Positions 6,159-10,044 of a stretch of 10,044 nt of DNA are shown in pieces. The notes below the pieces were generated by a model. That model had not been told where the DNA came from, did not search any database, and saw only the letters and a program-made list of their open reading frames with translations. Position 1 is the first letter of the stretch; every line of letters begins with the position of its first letter. A program made the translations under genes and the position numbers. Origin of the DNA: Christensenella sp. UBA1224 (GTDB lineage: Bacteria > Bacillota > Clostridia > Christensenellales > Aristaeellaceae); contig DBXA01000063.1 in assembly GCA_002309235.1 (NCBI GenBank), positions 7,750 to 17,793 of the forward strand. Reading direction: 5' to 3'.

Positions 6159-7856
6159 ATGTTGAGTGCGATCATACACTATACCGACGGGTCCGGTGAT
6201 ATTGTCTCTCTTGTTGAAAAACAGACCGATGATGCCCTCGTCATAACCCTTGATAGGGACAGGATCGTGAAGCCGGCCGAATATGTCGATCTCATGCCGG
6301 ATCTCTGCATGGCGGAGGAGGGGAGCGAAGGCTATTTTACCTTCGGGAACAACCTGACGTATTTCAGGGATCATGAGGATGGCCTATGTGACTGCGGATA
6401 CGGCATCATGCGTTATTTCGGCGCTAAAACAAAAGATAAATGTATAGTTGTAATCGCGACGGGCCTGTGGGAACAGCATCATGTGATCATCGAGAAGGCA
6501 AACGGACGGTACCGTATCTATATGCGTTTTATGCTGGACGGCTGCACTGCGGAGGAAGATATACAGGTGAAGATCATCCCCCTCAGCGGCGATGACGCGG
6601 ATTACAGCGGTATGGCGCGCGCTTACCGCAGGGAAGCAGAAAAGGACAGCAGCCTTCGTACTCTGAGGGACAGGGCAAACGAACACCTGAGGTATGTGAT
6701 GGACGCGCCGGAGATCCGCATCCGTATGGGGTGGAAGCCGGTGCCTTCCCCTGTCCTTGAGCAAACCCGTGAGAACGAGCCGCCTATGCGCGCAGCCTGT
6801 ACCTTTGACGATGTGATAAGTATCATGAAAGCGTGCAGACGGGAAGGTGTGGATAAAGCCGAATTCTGCCTGGTAGGCTGGAATGTGAAGGGGCATGACG
6901 GACGCTGGCCGGAAGCGTTTCCCATAGAAGAAGCCCTTGGCGGCGGCGAGGGCCTGAAACGGACGATAGCCTGCGCGAAAGAGCTCGGCTATAAGCTGGT
7001 CTGCCATACGAATGTGACCGACTGCTATTCGATCGCCGATGTGTTTCATGATGAGCTGCCGATGCGGACGCGGGATGGGAAATGGGCTTCGCATGATTGC
7101 TGGAGCGGCGGCCGTATGTACGATATATGTCCCGTCTGCGGTGAAAGGTATTCGGCCGAAACGATCAAAAAATGCGCGGAGCTGGGCTTTTCCGGGCTGC
7201 ATTATGTCGATGTGATAACGACTGTCCCGCCCCGCAGGTGCTTTTCCGAAAAGCATCCCTGCTCACAGAGGGAATACATACGGAAGATGCGGGATATTGC
7301 CCGGCTCAGCCGGGAATGTATAGGCGGGTTCCAGTCCGAAGGCGGGTATGATTATCTGGCCTCCTCTACCGATATGGGACTGTATGTCGATTTTCACATG
7401 ACGGATAAAGCCAATCCCTTCTGCGATGGGAATGTCCCTTTGTGGCAGATCGTCTATCATGATCATATACTGGCAAATCCGGGCACGGTGACCGTCAATT
7501 ACCCGGCCAAGGGCTGGTTCAGCCGCCTGAAATTCCTGGAATTCGGCGGATATCCCGTGCTTTACATCTATTCCAGATTCCGAGAGGGCTTTCACTGGAT
7601 GGGGGAAGAGGATTTTACCGCCGACAGTGAGGCGGCCCTCCTGCGTACGGCGAAGGCGATCAGGATGCTGCAGGATGATTACCGGATGACGGCCCCTGTC
7701 CGCCACATCGCTATGATCCGCCATGAAGTGATCGCCGGGACGCTTCATGTCTCAACTTATGAAAACGGATACCGGATGATCTGCAACTACGGCGATTCGG
7801 ACGCAGTCTTTGAAGGAGCTGTGGTTCCGGCCCATGACGCGGTACTGACGGAGTGA
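6159..7856 (+). CDS. Putative cytoplasmic glycoside-hydrolase-like protein (DUF5696/GH101-like)
   Basis: A 565-residue protein with no signal peptide or membrane segment, so probably cytoplasmic. ATG 6159 follows AAGAGGTG (6146-6153) at 5 nt. The layout suggests a beta-rich N-terminal domain (about 1-160), a TIM-barrel-like centre (about 175-480) and a small beta-rich C-terminal domain (about 500-565). The centre has strand-like segments each ending in conserved-looking polar residues: KAEFCLVGWN, KLVCHTNVTDCY, a C324-x2-C327 pair, GLHYVDV with D351, and GFQSEGGYDYL with E394. A barrel Asp then Glu on successive strands fits a retaining glycosidase, where D351 would be nucleophile and E394 acid/base. 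Assignment to the DUF5696 or GH101-related group is from memory of family style, not a search. The substrate is unknown. If truly intracellular it would act on imported oligosaccharides, yet no sugar transporter or regulator is adjacent. Confidence 0.8.
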   Translation: MLSAIIHYTDGSGDIVSLVEKQTDDALVITLDRDRIVKPAEYVDLMPDLCMAEEGSEGYFTFGNNLTYFRDHEDGLCDCGYGIMRYFGAKTKDKCIVVIATGLWEQHHVIIEKANGRYRIYMRFMLDGCTAEEDIQVKIIPLSGDDADYSGMARAYRREAEKDSSLRTLRDRANEHLRYVMDAPEIRIRMGWKPVPSPVLEQTRENEPPMRAACTFDDVISIMKACRREGVDKAEFCLVGWNVKGHDGRWPEAFPIEEALGGGEGLKRTIACAKELGYKLVCHTNVTDCYSIADVFHDELPMRTRDGKWASHDCWSGGRMYDICPVCGERYSAETIKKCAELGFSGLHYVDVITTVPPRRCFSEKHPCSQREYIRKMRDIARLSRECIGGFQSEGGYDYLASSTDMGLYVDFHMTDKANPFCDGNVPLWQIVYHDHILANPGTVTVNYPAKGWFSRLKFLEFGGYPVLYIYSRFREGFHWMGEEDFTADSEAALLRTAKAIRMLQDDYRMTAPVRHIAMIRHEVIAGTLHVSTYENGYRMICNYGDSDAVFEGAVVPAHDAVLTE

Positions 7857-7977
7857 CAGCTTCAACGTCCCCAATACGAAAGAACAGATTTTTTTCCTTC
7901 GCTTTCTCGGTCCCCCTCACGCGCGAAGCGCATATTGCGCCGGAAGGGCATACCGCGTCTGTCAGGACATATCGCAG

Positions 7978-7991
7978 ATCCCTTCAGGGAT
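7978..7991. repeat. Short perfect hairpin
   Basis: ATCCC and GGGAT flank a TTCA loop in the convergent intergenic region. It lies 7 bp from the larger hairpin at 7999-8026 and may add to termination of the leftward helicase transcript. It has no T-tract of its own. Confidence 0.35.
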
Positions 7992-7998
7992 ATATAGC

Positions 7999-8026
7999 GG
8001 GGCCGCCTCCGGAAGGAGACGGCCCC
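7999..8026. terminator. GC-rich hairpin between convergent genes, probable bidirectional terminator
   Basis: GGGGCCG (7999-8005) pairs with CGGCCCC (8020-8026). An inner CTCC/GGAG stem closes a GGAA loop, with one C/A mismatch between the two stems. It begins only 5 bp beyond the helicase stop codon on the minus strand and lies about 140 bp after the stop of the plus-strand glycosidase-like gene, as expected for a shared terminator. The following T-runs (ATCTTTC rightwards, CTATATAT leftwards) are weak, so efficiency is uncertain. Confidence 0.6.
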
Positions 8027-8031
8027 ATCTT

Positions 8032-10044
8032 TCAGTCTATCCCAAGCTCTGTCATAAGCTTTATCAGCGTCTTCTTGGCGCCGACGGCGCTGGCGCCTAC
8101 GCAGCTGGGACAGCCGTCCTTGCACCGGCATTCCTGTATCTGCGCTTTCGCGGCGCGGAATATCTCGTTTTCCATTTCGTATATCCTGTCGGAAAGACCT
8201 GTCCCTCCCGGGCAATTATCGTACAGGTAGATAGTCGGCTTGTGGGTGAAGGGATCCCGTACGTGGTAGACCACACAGATATCGGTAGGCGCACACATCA
8301 GGTAGACCGGCGCGATATACCTCAGCATATGGGAAAGGCCCAGGAGCGCGCTCTGCAGGGCGTCCTTCCCGTATTCCGCCTCAAGTCCTTCCGGCAGCGT
8401 CCACCAGCAGGCGGTGGTGTGCAATTCCGTCTCCGGCAGGTGCACTTCTCCCCAGCCCAGGTTTTCCTGCGTATCCAGCTTCATCTTTTTGAATACGGAT
8501 ACGATGCTCGTGACCTGAACTTCTCCCCTTGAACGCGTGAAGGCCCCGCTTTCCCTCGTATCGGAATCGTAGAGCACCTTGAGGGATGTGGTCAGATCCG
8601 CATCGGTGTAATAATCCACGTCCACATGGCGGACATAGGCCTTCTTATCGTCAAAATCCAATTCCTCCACCTGGTACTGCCTGCCCTCGTGCATGTAGAT
8701 GGCGTACTGGTGGAGCAGCATCGGCACGGTAAAGCGGTCCATCTCGCCTATGACATTGTGCCGTTTCGGATCCGTGATATCGATGATGAGAAAGTTCTGG
8801 TCATCGGCGGAGCGCAGGTTGACGCCGATCTGCGGGAATTCCTCCGCGGACCAGTGATACCTGCCCCCTGCCCTGTGGAGGATGTTCTCCTCCTCCAGGT
8901 AGGAGAGTATCTCGCCGGTGCTCTCCAGCCCTTCGTATTTTTCCCCTTCCTCAAATGGGAGCTCATAGGCGGCGCACTTCATGTGGTTCACAAGCACGTA
9001 CAGGTTATCGGCGTTCAGACGCGCCTCTTCCGGGGATTTGCCGAAAAAGTAATCCGGATGCCGCATGATGTACTGGTCCAGCGGGCTTGATGTGGCGACT
9101 ACGATGAGGAGGGATGTATCGCTGCGCCTGCCGGCTCTCCCTGCCTGCTGCCAGGTGGACGCGATCGAGCCGGGATAACCGCACAGCACGCAGGCGTCCA
9201 GCTGTCCGATATCGATGCCCAGCTCCAGGGCGTTCGTGCTCACGACGCAGCGGATCTCGCCGCTGCGCAGCTTCCTTTCGATCTCGTGCCTCTGGGAGGG
9301 CAGGTAACCGCTGCGGTAGCCGCGCACCTTTCCATCCTCGCCCAGGGGATCCGCGATGAGCGCCTTTAAGCGGTTGGTGAGCACCTCTACCTGCAGCCTC
9401 GCCCGTGCGAACACGATGGTGGGGATATCGCATTTGAGCAGGTTGGCCGTGATATCCTGCGTGCAGGAAAGCGCGCTCTCCCGTATGCCCAGCTGTGCGT
9501 TGACGATGGGCGGGTTGTAGAAGACGATATGCCTTTTCCCCTGAGGCGCCCCGTTGTTGTCGATGAGCGCCACGTCATCGCTGCCCGTCAGCATGGCGGC
9601 GAGCTCTGCCGGGTTCGCTATGGTGGCGCTGCAGCACAGGAACACGGGATGCGCCCCGTAAAAGGCGCAGATGCGCTTGAGCCGCCGTATGACATTGGCC
9701 ATGTTGGCGCCGAAGATGCCGCGATAGGTGTGTATCTCGTCTATGACGACGTATTTGAGGTTCTCGAAAAGCTTGACCCATTTTGTGTGGTGGGGCAGTA
9801 TCCCCTGGTGCAGCATATCCGGATTTGTGACCACGATATGCCCTGCCTGGCGTATGGCGCGCCTGGCGGAGGCGGGAGTATCCCCGTCATAGGTGAAGGC
9901 CTTGATATCTGCCCCGAGTGCCTCTATGAGGGAATAGAGCCCCGCAGACTGGTCGTTGCCCAGGGCTTTGGTAGGGAACAGGTACAATGCCCTCGAATCC
10001 GGTGAGGAGAGTATCTCGCTGAGTACGGGCAGGTTATAGCAAAG
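8032..10044 (-). CDS. mrfA: MrfA/YprA-like DEXH-box DNA helicase with DUF1998 zinc domain (N-terminus cut by window edge)
   Basis: ATP-driven superfamily 2 helicase. The Bacillus subtilis relative MrfA takes part in repair of mitomycin C damage. The stop codon is at 8034-8032 and the frame is open to the right edge (670 residues visible). The start and the Walker A motif lie outside. Numbering from the right edge: the first residues CYNLPVLSEIL and RALYLFPTKALGNDQ match motif Ia surroundings; motif Ib TNPDML; motif II DEIH at 102-105; motif III SAT at 139-141; motif V STNALELGIDIG; motif VI QQAGRAGRR at 299-307. The C-terminal DUF1998 region carries a zinc-binding cysteine set C639, C641, C645 and C648 (ECRCKDGCPSCVG). 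In-frame sequence upstream of position 9987 continues the family motif, so a start there would be wrong. The usual partner nuclease MrfB/YprB, if present, is outside the window. Confidence 0.95.
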   Translation of the reverse strand, partial: LCYNLPVLSEILSSPDSRALYLFPTKALGNDQSAGLYSLIEALGADIKAFTYDGDTPASARRAIRQAGHIVVTNPDMLHQGILPHHTKWVKLFENLKYVVIDEIHTYRGIFGANMANVIRRLKRICAFYGAHPVFLCCSATIANPAELAAMLTGSDDVALIDNNGAPQGKRHIVFYNPPIVNAQLGIRESALSCTQDITANLLKCDIPTIVFARARLQVEVLTNRLKALIADPLGEDGKVRGYRSGYLPSQRHEIERKLRSGEIRCVVSTNALELGIDIGQLDACVLCGYPGSIASTWQQAGRAGRRSDTSLLIVVATSSPLDQYIMRHPDYFFGKSPEEARLNADNLYVLVNHMKCAAYELPFEEGEKYEGLESTGEILSYLEEENILHRAGGRYHWSAEEFPQIGVNLRSADDQNFLIIDITDPKRHNVIGEMDRFTVPMLLHQYAIYMHEGRQYQVEELDFDDKKAYVRHVDVDYYTDADLTTSLKVLYDSDTRESGAFTRSRGEVQVTSIVSVFKKMKLDTQENLGWGEVHLPETELHTTACWWTLPEGLEAEYGKDALQSALLGLSHMLRYIAPVYLMCAPTDICVVYHVRDPFTHKPTIYLYDNCPGGTGLSDRIYEMENEIFRAAKAQIQECRCKDGCPSCVGASAVGAKKTLIKLMTELGID

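Noticed and set aside
6384..7256. Minus-strand open frame of 290 codons inside the glycosidase-like gene
   Set aside because: No ribosome-binding site or family resemblance, and fully contained in a better-supported gene on the other strand.
7928..7940. GCGCA/TGCGC inverted repeat with TAT loop
   Set aside because: Short, no following T-tract and no promoter nearby. It could arise by chance in GC-rich intergenic DNA.
7853..8230. Open frames on both strands across the convergent intergenic region
   Set aside because: They run through the terminator hairpin and into the helicase C-terminus, with no initiation signal or recognisable product.
9985..9987. TTG as start codon of the helicase
   Set aside because: The frame continues upstream to the window edge with conserved helicase sequence (CYNLPVL...RALYLFPTKAL), so this TTG is an internal Leu codon.

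Overview
The window reads as an ordinary chromosomal stretch of a moderately GC-rich Gram-positive anaerobe, most likely a clostridial-type gut or rumen Firmicute. This is inferred from three things: an ABC-F ATPase of the YdiF/Uup type, a MrfA-type DUF1998 helicase, and purine-rich Shine-Dalgarno sites (AGGTGG, AAGAGGTG). There is no rRNA, tRNA, CRISPR array, transposase or phage gene. Both ends of the window cut through genes.

Layout. (1) Positions 1-2318, minus strand: an MgtA/MgtB-type magnesium-import P-type ATPase, lacking its C-terminal end at the left edge. (2) Positions 2319-2475: a short divergent promoter region serving mgtA leftwards and an ABC-F gene rightwards. (3) Positions 2476-4473, plus strand: a complete ABC-F ribosome-associated ATPase with an unusual histidine-rich inter-domain linker. 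(4) Positions 4474-4674: an intergenic region with a strong extended -10 promoter bracketed by two copies of a 22-bp dyad. (5) Positions 4675-5949, plus strand: an AAA_14/DUF4143 ATPase with a PD-(D/E)XK nuclease-like tail, visibly AT-richer than its neighbours. (6) Positions 6159-7856, plus strand: a putative cytoplasmic glycoside-hydrolase-like protein, probably of the DUF5696/GH101-like group. (7) Positions 7857-8031: a convergent intergenic region with a GC-rich hairpin. (8) Positions 8032-10044, minus strand: a MrfA-like DNA repair helicase, lacking its N-terminus at the right edge.

The genes do not form one pathway. Mg2+ import, ribosome-associated ABC-F activity and MrfA repair are core functions. 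The DUF4143 ATPase and the glycosidase look like accessory genes inserted between them, and they may share one transcript. The most notable signal is the pair of matching 22-bp dyads, 85 bp centre to centre, around the ATPase promoter. It looks like a two-site operator, or less likely the ends of a small invertible promoter. I see no clear multi-gene novel system.
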